Of a stretch of 64,000 nucleotides of DNA, positions 26,213 to 34,309 are shown piece by piece. The notes under the pieces were generated by a model, which saw nothing but the letters and a program-made list of their open reading frames with translations, made no database searches and was not told the DNA's origin. Both the position numbers and the translations under genes were made by a program. The DNA comes from Gracilimonas sp046602855 (GTDB lineage: Bacteria > Bacteroidota > Rhodothermia > Balneolales > Balneolaceae), in assembly GCF_046602855.1 (NCBI RefSeq), contig NZ_JBKINJ010000001.1, positions 1,488,001 to 1,552,000 of the forward strand, read 5' to 3'. The first letter of the stretch is position 1; each line of letters begins with the position of its first letter.

Positions 26213-26635
26213 ATGACTAAAGAAGACCTAATCAAACAACGGTATAACGAACAGTTTTTCGAAGACATCACCTTCGATTACGCAACTCCCTTAACCTTGA
26301 TGAGAAACATTGAGGAAGAAGTGTACGGTGAGTTAAATATTGAAACCGGCGCGGGTGGACATCTATTCAATTGCGTTTACGGATACGGTAAAGGTGACAA
26401 ACGCGGACACGAAGGACTGATCCCTCTGACCGATAAAGCTGAAATGATCATTGAAATCTTTAAAGCGAAAACCGGTATGGACCCTACGTTCACAGAGTTA
26501 GACCAATACGTAGACAAAAAAACTACGAGACATAAAATCGCTGACATCATCAACGATACAGAATTACATACTTCATACGAACGTATTCTTGATGAGATTA
26601 TTGATGAACTGAACCTATCCGTCTACATTAAGTAA
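26213..26635 (+). CDS. Helical phage protein
   Basis: 140 aa. YATPLTLMRNIEEEVYGELN and HLFNCVYGYGKGDKRGHEG are the most distinctive parts; the rest is acidic helices. Function unknown. Leader AACCTCCTAACCCTATCACATT. Confidence 0.55.
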   Translation: MTKEDLIKQRYNEQFFEDITFDYATPLTLMRNIEEEVYGELNIETGAGGHLFNCVYGYGKGDKRGHEGLIPLTDKAEMIIEIFKAKTGMDPTFTELDQYVDKKTTRHKIADIINDTELHTSYERILDEIIDELNLSVYIK

Positions 26636-26660
26636 CCTCCAACCCTTAAACCCTATCACA

Positions 26661-26993
26661 ATGGGACTATTTAGTTTTAAAACAAACGACACAGAAAGAA
26701 GTATACCAACCACACCAAGTGACCGTGAACCTTTTCCAGTCACGATGACTGATAACAAAGGGAATAAGTGGCACGAGCCAGCTTATTATGGCTACGGTGA
26801 GTTTGGTGGTAAAGACATCTTTGAGTTAATAGCAGAGATGAACGGTAAAGAAACACGAGATGAAGGTATCGTACTGCACCACTCGGACGAAAAGGCACTA
26901 TCACCAAACCTTACCGAAGACCCCGACCGCGAGTGGGTGGACGAACCACTGACCGACTGTCCACATCAAGGATTCTTTTATCCTGACGAATAA
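26661..26993 (+). CDS. Phage protein of unknown function
   Basis: 110 aa. Polar N-terminus, then WHEPAYYGYGEFGGKDIFEL and acidic end. Leader AACCTCCAACCCTTAAACCC then CTATCACA. Confidence 0.5.
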   Translation: MGLFSFKTNDTERSIPTTPSDREPFPVTMTDNKGNKWHEPAYYGYGEFGGKDIFELIAEMNGKETRDEGIVLHHSDEKALSPNLTEDPDREWVDEPLTDCPHQGFFYPDE

Positions 26994-27019
26994 CCTCTAA
27001 CCCCTCTTATCATATAACA

Positions 27020-27796
27020 ATGGAACTATCACACATTATAGAACACATACTCGCTTTAGATTATGACGACAGAGAAACAGAAATCGGTAACTACAAAATA
27101 TCAATTCATTACGACGATTGGGCTGAATCCCCGCGCGATTGGGACAACTTTGGAACAATGGTCTGTGGCCATAACCGGTACACTCTTGGTGATGAACAAT
27201 GGTCTCCAGAATTTGCCAGTGAGTACGGTATGTTCGAGTATTTCCACAGTATGTCAGGTTTATTTCCCGACAAAGGCTACTACTCAGAATTCACGGATGA
27301 AGAATTCCAAAGAATCGAAGAGTGGGTCGATCAAAATATTATTTGGCTTCCTCTCTATCTGTATGATCATTCAGGTATCACTATGTCAACGTCGTCGTTT
27401 AGTTGTCGTTGGGATTCAGGTATGGTTGGGTTCATTTGGGTTAGTCGCGAGGACGCCCGAAAGAATTACCACTGGAATCGGATCAGTAAACAACGTGAGG
27501 AAAGGGTCTACGATCATCTTCGTGCCGAAGTGGAAACGTATGACGAATACCTTCGTGGTAATGTCCACAGCTTCGTGGTCGAATACGAAGACGAAATCAT
27601 AGATTCCTGCGCCGGATTCTTAGGTGACTGGCACTCTGACGATGGGATGGGACGTCACATGATCACAGACAACATCGTTCCGGCAGTTGAACACCACTAT
27701 AAGAAACGATTGGACACACGCTTCGAGAAGGTCAAAGCTCTCATAAATAACTGTGTCCCCATCACGAAACGACCACAACTAATTGCGAACCTCTAA
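27020..27796 (+). CDS. Conserved phage protein with WDSG-type core
   Basis: 258 aa. The stretch WLPLYLYDHSGITMS, then FSCRWDSGMVGFIWVS and a later SCAGFLG are typical of a widespread uncharacterised phage protein (sequence features: conserved DHSG, C-x-WDSG, YDxYL). The conserved Asp/His/Cys residues look enzymatic, but no reaction is known to me. Its 3' end shares an exact 27-bp repeat with 29141-29167. Confidence 0.65.
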   Translation: MELSHIIEHILALDYDDRETEIGNYKISIHYDDWAESPRDWDNFGTMVCGHNRYTLGDEQWSPEFASEYGMFEYFHSMSGLFPDKGYYSEFTDEEFQRIEEWVDQNIIWLPLYLYDHSGITMSTSSFSCRWDSGMVGFIWVSREDARKNYHWNRISKQREERVYDHLRAEVETYDEYLRGNVHSFVVEYEDEIIDSCAGFLGDWHSDDGMGRHMITDNIVPAVEHHYKKRLDTRFEKVKALINNCVPITKRPQLIANL

Positions 27797-27798
27797 AT
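27772..27798 (+). repeat. 27-bp direct repeat, copy 1
   Basis: The last codons of the WDSG-type gene plus its stop and start of the leader (ACCACAACTAATTGCGAACC and 7 more bases) recur exactly at 29141-29167. It includes ATTGCGA, the box seen in the control region. Confidence 0.85.
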
Positions 27799-27808
27799 AG
27801 GAACTATC

Positions 27809-28036
27809 ATGTACACTCTAAAATACACGTTCTATGAATTCGCCGACATTGACGTGAGTCAATACGACGTTGAACTGATCGATGCCAATGGTGTGTCGAT
27901 CGCTTCCCGATGTACTTACGAAGACATCAAAGATGAGATGGACCCAGACAACATCTGGCAAAACCAAATCGAAACCTACGAGGTCAAACCCGACCAAGTA
28001 CTTGCGATTATTAACGTATTAAAACTAACCTCCTAA
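27809..28036 (+). CDS. Small acidic phage protein
   Basis: 75 aa: YTLKYTFYEFADIDVSQYDV, then acidic helix. Leader GGAACTATC abuts ATG. No family recognised. Confidence 0.5.
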   Translation: MYTLKYTFYEFADIDVSQYDVELIDANGVSIASRCTYEDIKDEMDPDNIWQNQIETYEVKPDQVLAIINVLKLTS

Positions 28037-28048
28037 CACCCTATCACA

Positions 28049-28669
28049 ATGAGCTTTATTACAAGACTAACACACGTAAAAAGTATCCTTAACGATTTAC
28101 AAAAAAACGCACCGGAAACAGCTTTACACGCACAATGTCTCGGAAGTACAGTACAAAGACATCTGAATGACATGAGTATCGCGTTAAACATTGACGATAC
28201 CGAATGTGTAAAACATTGGGCCGACCCAGAGATCGGGTCACATGTAGCTGTGTCTGAAGATACGTTCCTGCCGGACCTTGTTGCACGGATACTCAGAAAA
28301 GCCGATGGAGAGACCATTGACTATGTGGTCAGGGAAGCCGAGATCGAGTCGTGGCTACTCCACAGCATAGTAGGAAGGGTAGACAACCAATCCCTACAAA
28401 GAGCGATCGACGAACGCAAATCAGTACGCTCTGACGAAAAATGTACGGTGGTGTTCGGTGACATTAGATATTACTTGCCAGAGTATTACGGCGTCAACCA
28501 CCCTCACGCAGAAATCCATTCAATAAAGTCGGTTGTTAAGTGTCGGAACATAACCAACGCACGAGAGATCGAAGAAGAAATGAAACGGTTCTTTGACCAC
28601 AGCATTATCCTCGAACATTTCGACGGAGTGATTGAATACAAATGTGAAACAAAAATGGAACTATCATGA
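28049..28669 (+). CDS. Phage protein of unknown function
   Basis: 206 aa. Helical N-terminus, central SHVAVSEDTFLPDLVARIL, acidic C-terminus. Overlaps the next gene by 4 bases. No known domain recognised. Confidence 0.55.
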   Translation: MSFITRLTHVKSILNDLQKNAPETALHAQCLGSTVQRHLNDMSIALNIDDTECVKHWADPEIGSHVAVSEDTFLPDLVARILRKADGETIDYVVREAEIESWLLHSIVGRVDNQSLQRAIDERKSVRSDEKCTVVFGDIRYYLPEYYGVNHPHAEIHSIKSVVKCRNITNAREIEEEMKRFFDHSIILEHFDGVIEYKCETKMELS

Positions 28670-29133
28670 AACTTACACAATCAGATTACGAAACTTTAGC
28701 ACGAGCTACGGAATGGTCTCTTGGGATGTTGGAACACGGAGACAAAACGCCTGACGAAGAGGTGTTTGAGAAGAACCTTCACAGGGTCAGTATAAAATTT
28801 GAATACGAGACTGACCGTATGTTATCAGTTTTTGAATTCCACGCCGGACGTGAGAATGAAGCTGTGAACGAAGCGTTGGGTAATTTTATCCAGTATTTAA
28901 CATTGCAGGACGATGAACTGTACCAAGCAATATACACTGACAACTACGAAGACGAACGGTTCGATTCTGTCGAGTCGATCTTGACGTCAAAATATACGTG
29001 GTTTGTAGTCGATGGTGATCTCGCGCCGGACAACATTCCATTACAAAACTGGATGAATAAGTTTAACAACATGCTCGAACAAATCATCGAGTACGAATGT
29101 GCTCTATACTATGAGCAGGACCCCCTATCATGA
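28666..29133 (+). CDS. Acidic helical phage protein
   Basis: 155 aa, very acidic, nearly all helical (ETLARATEWSLGMLEHGDK at the start). Leader GGAACTATC then ATG inside the previous gene's end. Function unknown. Confidence 0.5.
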   Translation: MKLTQSDYETLARATEWSLGMLEHGDKTPDEEVFEKNLHRVSIKFEYETDRMLSVFEFHAGRENEAVNEALGNFIQYLTLQDDELYQAIYTDNYEDERFDSVESILTSKYTWFVVDGDLAPDNIPLQNWMNKFNNMLEQIIEYECALYYEQDPLS

Positions 29134-29165
29134 GCAAACTACCACAACTAATTGCGAACCTCTAA
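29130..29165 (+). pseudogene. 11-codon remnant, fused ends of two neighbours
   Basis: ATG at 29130 follows CCCCTATC and reads MSKLPQLIANL. The first five residues match the start of the gene at 29483 (MSKLP), and the last seven match the end of the gene at 27020 (PQLIANL), through an exact 27-bp repeat. It looks like what remains after an internal deletion or recombination. It may still be translated as a short peptide. Confidence 0.4.
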
Positions 29166-29167
29166 AT
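29141..29167 (+). repeat. 27-bp direct repeat, copy 2
   Basis: Exact copy of 27772-27798, 1.37 kb downstream. Confidence 0.85.
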
Positions 29168-29176
29168 CTTATTACA

Positions 29177-29473
29177 ATGCCTAAATACGAACAAGACCTC
29201 ACAATAGATGAAGGAGTCGAACTGTTTGAACGACATCCAAACATTACCGTTGAGATTTCGGATGGAAGAACCTTTAGTGTCCATTGGACGGAATACGGAA
29301 TGCAAGGAGAAATTTTGTCAACCAGAAAAATAAGAGGCTTTAGCAACATCAATGTCCTCAAATCAACTGCTTGTGTCGTCGGTCAAATTTACAAGATCGG
29401 ATACAATCAAGGTTTTCTCAAAGGCAAAAACACGATCCGAAGAAAGATTAACCACATTTTAATGGAAGAATAA
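29177..29473 (+). CDS. Phage protein of unknown function
   Basis: 98 aa from ATG at 29177, chosen because CTTATTACA follows the upstream CCTCTAA; an in-frame ATG at 29099 would lie within the preceding gene. N-terminal acidic half, C-terminal basic half (GKNTIRRKINHIL). Confidence 0.5.
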   Translation: MPKYEQDLTIDEGVELFERHPNITVEISDGRTFSVHWTEYGMQGEILSTRKIRGFSNINVLKSTACVVGQIYKIGYNQGFLKGKNTIRRKINHILMEE

Positions 29474-29482
29474 GGAACTATC

Positions 29483-29608
29483 ATGAGTAAACTACCCCAC
29501 TATTACGTTAACGAAGTCCTTTTCTTGGACTTTGATGACGCGTTGGAATACTGTGACGAACATTCGTTACCGTACGAAGACATAGAAAAATCGTATGAAT
29601 ACAAATAA
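29483..29608 (+). CDS. Small acidic phage protein
   Basis: 41 aa, MSKLPHYYVNEVLFLDFDDA then acidic helix. Leader GGAACTATC abuts ATG. Confidence 0.5.
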   Translation: MSKLPHYYVNEVLFLDFDDALEYCDEHSLPYEDIEKSYEYK

Positions 29609-29625
29609 CCTTCAACCCTATCACA

Positions 29626-29949
29626 ATGTCATCCAGAAAAGTAAAACTACTACCACAAGGTAAACCTAAGTGGATCAGATGTTACGACAATGGCGGTAAA
29701 TCTTTTGACCGTTACACTGTCGTATTCACTGGCCGGTATCGTAAGTCCCCGTATGACGATTTCATACACTTAGGATTGAGCAAAGACCCATTCCATCCGC
29801 AAGGATTTGGACAACACGGGTTCTCTGACGAACAGATCGACCGCCCGAAGTATGCACACTTGGGTAGCCCGATCGAGTTCGAAGACTTACCAACTAAATG
29901 CCAAACCGCAGTGATCAACACCTATGTTGACGTGTGGAATTTAGAATAG
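29626..29949 (+). CDS. Phage protein of unknown function
   Basis: 107 aa. KWIRCYDNGGKSFDRYTVVF, then TGRYRKSPYDDFIHLGLS: a compact beta domain reminiscent of small conserved phage proteins of unknown role with the pattern R-C-Y-D-x-G-G-K-S-x-D-R-Y-T. Leader AACCTTCAACCCTATCACA. Confidence 0.6.
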   Translation: MSSRKVKLLPQGKPKWIRCYDNGGKSFDRYTVVFTGRYRKSPYDDFIHLGLSKDPFHPQGFGQHGFSDEQIDRPKYAHLGSPIEFEDLPTKCQTAVINTYVDVWNLE

Positions 29950-29957
29950 GAACTATC

Positions 29958-30083
29958 ATGAACAAACACGAAAAAGTACAACGTAGGAAAGCGTTGAAAC
30001 AACAGAAATCGAAACAAGAATACCACGAATTGAGAAAAGAGATGAAGAAATTGATCGTTCTCAAATCCAGACAATTATCATAA
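29958..30083 (+). CDS. Small basic helical phage protein
   Basis: 41 aa, Lys/Arg/Gln-rich single helix (KVQRRKALKQQKSKQEYHEL). Leader GGAACTATC abuts ATG; its stop is the TAA that opens the next AACCTCC signal. Confidence 0.5.
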   Translation: MNKHEKVQRRKALKQQKSKQEYHELRKEMKKLIVLKSRQLS

Positions 30084-30103
30084 CCTCCAAACCCTATCAT
30101 ATC

Positions 30104-30694
30104 ATGACTACACCTAAATTATTTTTAACTGACTACGCAAGTTATAATCACGGCAAACAATTCGAATTCGGACATTGGGTAGAACTCGATGACTTTTCTG
30201 GAGCAGACGAGTTCATGCAGTACGTGACCGATCACCTCAAAGAAGCCGACGAGAAATCTCCACTGGACGAATATTCCATACGTGAGGAACCTATGTTCAC
30301 CGACTACGAAGGGTTCCCCCGCTTCCTCTATGGAGAGAGTCTTGGAACCAGAGATGTCGAAAAGATATACGAATATCTCGAACACTTTGGGGACATCGAC
30401 GATGAGGATGATCACGAGTGGTTACACCTCCACAACACCTATTGCCGAGAGACCAACCGTTTCGATGATGAGATTTATGAAAACGATGAATACTTCTTCG
30501 AGACGTTCTTTCAAGGAAGTAATTTCGATTTGGTCCAACGGATATTCTTCGGTGACTACAATTTCTCTGACGAGTACGTCCGGTTCAACGGCTACGCCAA
30601 CCTCGAAACCTTACACGGAAGAGACCTTCACGACCACATCGACAAAGAAGCAATCATCGAGTGGGTCCTTGAAGAAGGTTACCAATACGTATAA
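30104..30694 (+). CDS. Possible ArdA-like antirestriction protein
   Basis: 196 aa, extremely acidic. The opening KLFLTDYASYNHGKQFEFGH resembles ArdA (L-x-x-Y-x-x-Y-N-x-G...G-x-W) and YSIREEPMFTDYEGFPRFL resembles the ArdA 'DYEGF' segment. The C-terminal half (SDEYVRFNGYANLETL) instead recalls another phage family. ArdA proteins mimic B-form DNA and block type I restriction enzymes. Charge and motifs fit, but the homology is unproven. Confidence 0.45.
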   Translation: MTTPKLFLTDYASYNHGKQFEFGHWVELDDFSGADEFMQYVTDHLKEADEKSPLDEYSIREEPMFTDYEGFPRFLYGESLGTRDVEKIYEYLEHFGDIDDEDDHEWLHLHNTYCRETNRFDDEIYENDEYFFETFFQGSNFDLVQRIFFGDYNFSDEYVRFNGYANLETLHGRDLHDHIDKEAIIEWVLEEGYQYV

Positions 30695-30720
30695 CTCAGA
30701 CACAATAAATGCTGACAATT

Positions 30721-30912
30721 ATGGAACTATCATTAATACATAAACAACAGAAGCGGTTCAATAAACTACACCGTCACCGGTTTAGTCATTGTATCCGCCA
30801 AAACAAAGCCGAGGACCGGTACTACGAGTATTGGATGTTCAAAGATGAACCCAGACTCGCTATTGTCGAATTCTCGGAAGACCATTACGAGATATATGTG
30901 CAAGAAAATTAA
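30721..30912 (+). CDS. Small basic-acidic phage protein
   Basis: 63 aa from ATG at 30721 (an in-frame ATG at 30709 adds four residues). Basic first half (HKQQKRFNKLHRHRFSHCIR), then AEDRYYEYWMFKDEPRLAIV. Its own first codons contain GGAACTATCAT, an embedded copy of the start signal. Confidence 0.5.
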   Translation: MELSLIHKQQKRFNKLHRHRFSHCIRQNKAEDRYYEYWMFKDEPRLAIVEFSEDHYEIYVQEN

Positions 30913-30954
30913 TTTTTCTCACACTTGCATTAAACAATTATAATCAATAACTTA

Positions 30955-30977
30955 GACGGACCCAGTGACGGTCCGTC
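30955..30977 (+). promoter_or_regulatory. Intergenic hairpin
   Basis: GACGGACC / GGTCCGTC with a 7-base loop in the 94-base gap, one of the larger gaps in this operon. TATAAT at 30940-30945 precedes it. There is no T-run, so it may be a processing or attenuation stem rather than a terminator. Confidence 0.4.
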
Positions 30978-31006
30978 ACAAATTAACCTCCAAACCCTAT
31001 CATATT

Positions 31007-31915
31007 ATGGAACTCCAAGACATACACACCGTTATACCTTCCTTCACAGGATTCTACCATTCAATCTGGTACTACGGTGACACCGAATACGAAGAAGCCT
31101 ATAACATATCCACTGAACTCAAACTTAAACAAAACCAAGACGACGGTGACATCGTTGAAGCGATCCTTGAGGTTGCAGACTACGAAGAACACGAAAAAGA
31201 CGTGTGTCTTGAAGTCGCCGGTCATTGGGAATATGTTCTCAAAAAATTAGGGTATCTCGAAAAGCTTGAACACGAATCCGTGTGGAGTCCAAGAGAGTAC
31301 AATTTCCAGACCGATAAGAACTTGGTCGTCGCTTCCTTCACCCAAGAACAACTCACAAAAGCTAAATCCGATTTTTACGAATATCGTGATGATTTACATT
31401 CTTCTGTCAAAGACACTTTCACTTCTTACGATGGGTTTATGTCCTTTCATTCCAACGACATTTACGATGAAGAGTGGGAAGAGTGGTACACGGATGACTA
31501 CAAATACATTTGGGTCCTCTGGCAACTTGCGTTGATTCACGGTTATGAGATGGACGACATGCACATTTGGGAGATGACTGACATTCATTTCAGTTTTTAT
31601 TACAGCATTGAAGAGGTGCAAAATATCCTAATGCCTTATAAGGAAAGTGACTATCACTGCAAAATTTCAGGCAACCCTCTTAATGAGTACAACTACTTCG
31701 ACCATAAGACCATTGAACTTGCTGAGAAGTATGAACACAGACTTGGCAAGCGTCCGAAGGTACTATCATTCGAGACCGTCAAAGATGAGAAGTTCCCGTG
31801 GTTCGACAACCTACCGGAACACGAACGAGAACACTTCTTAGATGATGAGCAAGTCTTCTACGAAGCCAGTGAAATCTTTCACCGTGAAACGCAAAATTCG
31901 GGAGAGTTGGTATGA
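31007..31915 (+). CDS. Large acidic phage protein
   Basis: 302 aa from ATG at 31007, directly after AACCTCCAAACCCTATCATATT; the in-frame ATG at 30965 precedes the signal. Very rich in Asp/Glu/Tyr/Trp. GFYHSIWYYGDTEYEEAYNI at the start and KSDFYEYRDDLHSS in the middle. No family recognised; charge suggests a nucleic-acid mimic or inhibitor. Confidence 0.55.
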   Translation: MELQDIHTVIPSFTGFYHSIWYYGDTEYEEAYNISTELKLKQNQDDGDIVEAILEVADYEEHEKDVCLEVAGHWEYVLKKLGYLEKLEHESVWSPREYNFQTDKNLVVASFTQEQLTKAKSDFYEYRDDLHSSVKDTFTSYDGFMSFHSNDIYDEEWEEWYTDDYKYIWVLWQLALIHGYEMDDMHIWEMTDIHFSFYYSIEEVQNILMPYKESDYHCKISGNPLNEYNYFDHKTIELAEKYEHRLGKRPKVLSFETVKDEKFPWFDNLPEHEREHFLDDEQVFYEASEIFHRETQNSGELV

Positions 31916-32013
31916 AGTTCAAATTCTGGGATCGCCTCGCTTTAGTGGCGATCTCTCTTTTGTATGCCGTAATGTTTATGTACCTGATTTATAACCTTCA
32001 AACCCTATCATAA
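31912..32013 (+). CDS. 33-aa membrane microprotein
   Basis: MKFKFWDRLALVAISLLYAV continues as one transmembrane helix; its last eight codons are the start signal of the next gene read in frame (IYNLQTLS). It overlaps neighbours as ATGA and TAATG, strong evidence of translation coupling. Confidence 0.5.
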   Translation: MKFKFWDRLALVAISLLYAVMFMYLIYNLQTLS

Positions 32014-32363
32014 TGTTAGCCCAAGAAATAAAAGACCAATTCGACGAACTGTTCGATGAACACCAAGACTTAGACGTCAACGTAAGAATGTTTATTGACC
32101 ACGATCATGTGTACAACATTGGTAGCATCGATGTATTTAATGACGGTGTTGACCAACATTTACACAGTATTGATCTCAACGCTGAACCAGTCGATCCACC
32201 CGATGAGGTGGGATTGTTCTACGTATTGTTAGACGAAATAGAACTCGAAATCATCAAAGATGGTGACGGTAACACAATAAAGTTCGACAATAAAGAAGAG
32301 GCGTACCAAAAAGTTATTGGAACCCCTTACCAAATCATAACCATACCTTATTCTAAAATTTAA
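32013..32363 (+). CDS. Acidic phage protein
   Basis: 116 aa. QFDELFDEHQDLDVNVRMF then beta-rich acidic sequence. Leader AACCTTCAAACCCTATCAT lies inside the preceding micro-gene. Function unknown. Confidence 0.5.
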   Translation: MLAQEIKDQFDELFDEHQDLDVNVRMFIDHDHVYNIGSIDVFNDGVDQHLHSIDLNAEPVDPPDEVGLFYVLLDEIELEIIKDGDGNTIKFDNKEEAYQKVIGTPYQIITIPYSKI

Positions 32364-32382
32364 CCTCCACACCCCTATCATA

Positions 32383-32688
32383 ATGCAATCAATCAAAATT
32401 GAAATCACGACAGAAGACATTAAGAACAAAGCCAGACAAGTCGGTTGGAACATTACCGAAGGTCAGGCGATGGACATCTTATCCGCAATCAACAACAACG
32501 CATTCCCCCAACACAAAGAAGAGATCGAAGAGTCCGTTCATTACTATATGATCGACGTGATCGAAAGTCAGCTTGAGACTAAGCGTCGGAAGATCACAAA
32601 GATCGTTGAAAGTGAAATGATCGAGACTCCGGTAAAAACGCAAGCATTTGTCGAAAACATTGTCGGCAGAGTTATGGAAGAGGTATAA
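32383..32688 (+). CDS. Helical phage protein
   Basis: 101 aa. SIKIEITTEDIKNKARQVGW, then long helices with QAMDILSAIN. Resembles the common small phage protein with a W-x-I-T-E-x-Q-A-x-x-I pattern. It is in the same frame as the PAPS-reductase gene that follows, separated by TAA. Confidence 0.55.
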   Translation: MQSIKIEITTEDIKNKARQVGWNITEGQAMDILSAINNNAFPQHKEEIEESVHYYMIDVIESQLETKRRKITKIVESEMIETPVKTQAFVENIVGRVMEEV

Positions 32689-32700
32689 ACGATCGGACCT

Positions 32701-33669
32701 ATCACAAACGATTACGACAAATACATTGTAGCCTTTTCGGGTGGTAAGGATTCTATTGCTACGTTTCTTTATCTGCTCGACTTGGGTGTACCTAAAGAAA
32801 AGATCGAACTCTGGCATCATTGTATCGATGGCGGTCCTGATTCAGATTTATTTATGGATTGGGAATGTACAGAGGACTACTGCCGAAGTTTTGCGGAAGC
32901 GTTTGATGTACCGATTTTCTTCTCTTGGAAGAAGGGCGGGTTCGAACGCGAGATGTTACGTGAGAATCAACGTACCGCACCGATGGTATTCGAAGATGGA
33001 GATAAGAACCTTGTTGAAGTTGGTGGTACTCGTGGAAGCGAGTCTACCCGACGCAAGTTCCCTCAAGTCTCCCCTGACCTATCAGTCCGGTGGTGTAGTG
33101 CATACCTCAAGATCGATGTGTGTGCCACTGCCATTCGTAACCAAGACCGGTTCAAAGGAATTAAGACGGTTGTCTTATCTGGCGAACGTGGTGAGGAATC
33201 AAAGGCCCGTGCGAACTACGCAATTATGGAACCCGATCGCTCTGACCTGAGAGATGGTAAACGATTCAAAAGATACGTAGATCGATGGCGACCGATCCGT
33301 GACTGGAAAGAAGAACAAGTATGGGACATTATCGAACAATACAACGTTCGTGCGCACCCTGCCTATTATTTAGGTTGGGGCCGTGTGTCCTGTAAGTTCT
33401 GCATTTTCGGTAACGCAGATCAAGTCGCTTCCGGTTTTGCGATCAGTCCAGAACAGGGCAATAAAATCGCTGACTATGAGGCAGAATTCGATGTGACTAT
33501 CAAACGCGACAAATCGTATCGTGACTTGGTAGACAAAGGAACCCCGTATGGTTCTATCACACCGAGCCTTGTTGACTTAGCAACCGCTTACGACTACAAC
33601 GAAAATATAATTATGGACCAGTGGACACTTCCTGCCGGAGCATTCGGTGACTCCTGTGGTCCTACCTAA
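32701..33669 (+). CDS. PAPS reductase/PP-loop family protein with non-standard start
   Basis: About 322 aa if it begins at ATC (32701). The PP-loop SGGKDS lies at residues 13-18, and later parts (VRWCSAYLK, LSGERGEESKAR, GWGRVSCKFCIFG) match phage PAPS-reductase-like proteins. The family activates or transfers sulfur with ATP or PAPS; phage copies have been linked to sulfur metabolism or DNA/RNA modification. No ATG, GTG or TTG occurs between the upstream in-frame TAA (32686-32688) and the PP-loop. The first ordinary start, TTG at 32782, would remove it. GGACCTATC at 32695-32703 mirrors the GGAACTATC signal, with ACA where ATG should be. Confidence 0.72.
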   Translation: MTNDYDKYIVAFSGGKDSIATFLYLLDLGVPKEKIELWHHCIDGGPDSDLFMDWECTEDYCRSFAEAFDVPIFFSWKKGGFEREMLRENQRTAPMVFEDGDKNLVEVGGTRGSESTRRKFPQVSPDLSVRWCSAYLKIDVCATAIRNQDRFKGIKTVVLSGERGEESKARANYAIMEPDRSDLRDGKRFKRYVDRWRPIRDWKEEQVWDIIEQYNVRAHPAYYLGWGRVSCKFCIFGNADQVASGFAISPEQGNKIADYEAEFDVTIKRDKSYRDLVDKGTPYGSITPSLVDLATAYDYNENIIMDQWTLPAGAFGDSCGPT

Positions 33670-33687
33670 CCTCCAAAACCTAAATAC

Positions 33688-33921
33688 ATGTTCAACGCCT
33701 TTATACGAAAACAATTCGAATCCAGAAAATTAACCACAAGGAATATCATCAGGCACTTCTCGGAAGGGATGGAGCCGGATGAACAAGACGCCCTCATGAA
33801 CTCACCCAACAAGCGGATCGAGGATGAGGACGCAGACCAATACCTATTACGACAACACTTTAAACGTAAAGTGAGTCAGGCGTACAAACAAATACTACGT
33901 CACCGTCGTAATTCTAACTAA
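33688..33921 (+). CDS. Small basic phage protein
   Basis: 77 aa. Helical, with NIIRHFSEGMEPDEQDALM and a basic C-terminus (HFKRKVSQAYKQILRHRR) suited to nucleic-acid binding. Leader AACCTCCAAAACCTAAATAC. Confidence 0.5.
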   Translation: MFNAFIRKQFESRKLTTRNIIRHFSEGMEPDEQDALMNSPNKRIEDEDADQYLLRQHFKRKVSQAYKQILRHRRNSN

Positions 33922-33944
33922 ACATTAAACTATAACCTCCAGAT

Positions 33945-34112
33945 ATGTCCAATCAAACAATAGTACAACGCGTCGATAACAGTAAATTAGTCAGAGAGAA
34001 GTTGGGAATTGACAAATTCCTCGCTGAACACACAATGCCATCTCACATGCGGTTAGCTTTAAAAGAGTTTCGTGGTGAGATTAAAACAGAGTTACATCGA
34101 CGCACGAACTGA
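33945..34112 (+). CDS. Small helical phage protein
   Basis: 55 aa with two helices (NSKLVREKLGIDKFLAEH). The start signal AACCTCCAGAT is unusually close to ATG. Function unknown. Confidence 0.45.
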   Translation: MSNQTIVQRVDNSKLVREKLGIDKFLAEHTMPSHMRLALKEFRGEIKTELHRRTN

Positions 34113-34151
34113 CACAACATTGGGGTATATCTAAACAAACACTAATATATT

Positions 34152-34277
34152 ATGCTTTTTAAACTTCTATTCAGCTTTAACGGGGCTACAATTGGAACAG
34201 GAACACTTAAAAAATACCGCGCTTTCGTTTTCTCAACGGAGAGCATAACTTTGGGGGGTTACATACCCCCCTTTTAA
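34152..34277 (+). CDS. Possible 41-aa phage protein overlapping a terminator
   Basis: MLFKLLFSFNGATIGTGTLK then a polar end. The last codons (GGYIPPF) are encoded by the stem of a terminator, so this may be an untranslated leader rather than a gene. No AACCTCC signal precedes it. Confidence 0.3.
   Translation: MLFKLLFSFNGATIGTGTLKKYRAFVFSTESITLGGYIPPF
34253..34275 (+). terminator. Rho-independent terminator
   Basis: GGGGGG-TTACATA-CCCCCC followed by TTTT. It splits the right operon into two transcription units. Confidence 0.75.
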
Positions 34278-34309
34278 TTAACCTCTATCACACCTAAATT
34301 TATAATACA

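Noticed and set aside
32782..33669. PAPS-reductase start at TTG
   Set aside because: It removes the PP-loop SGGKDS and the strand before it, which the family needs; the same frame is open further upstream.
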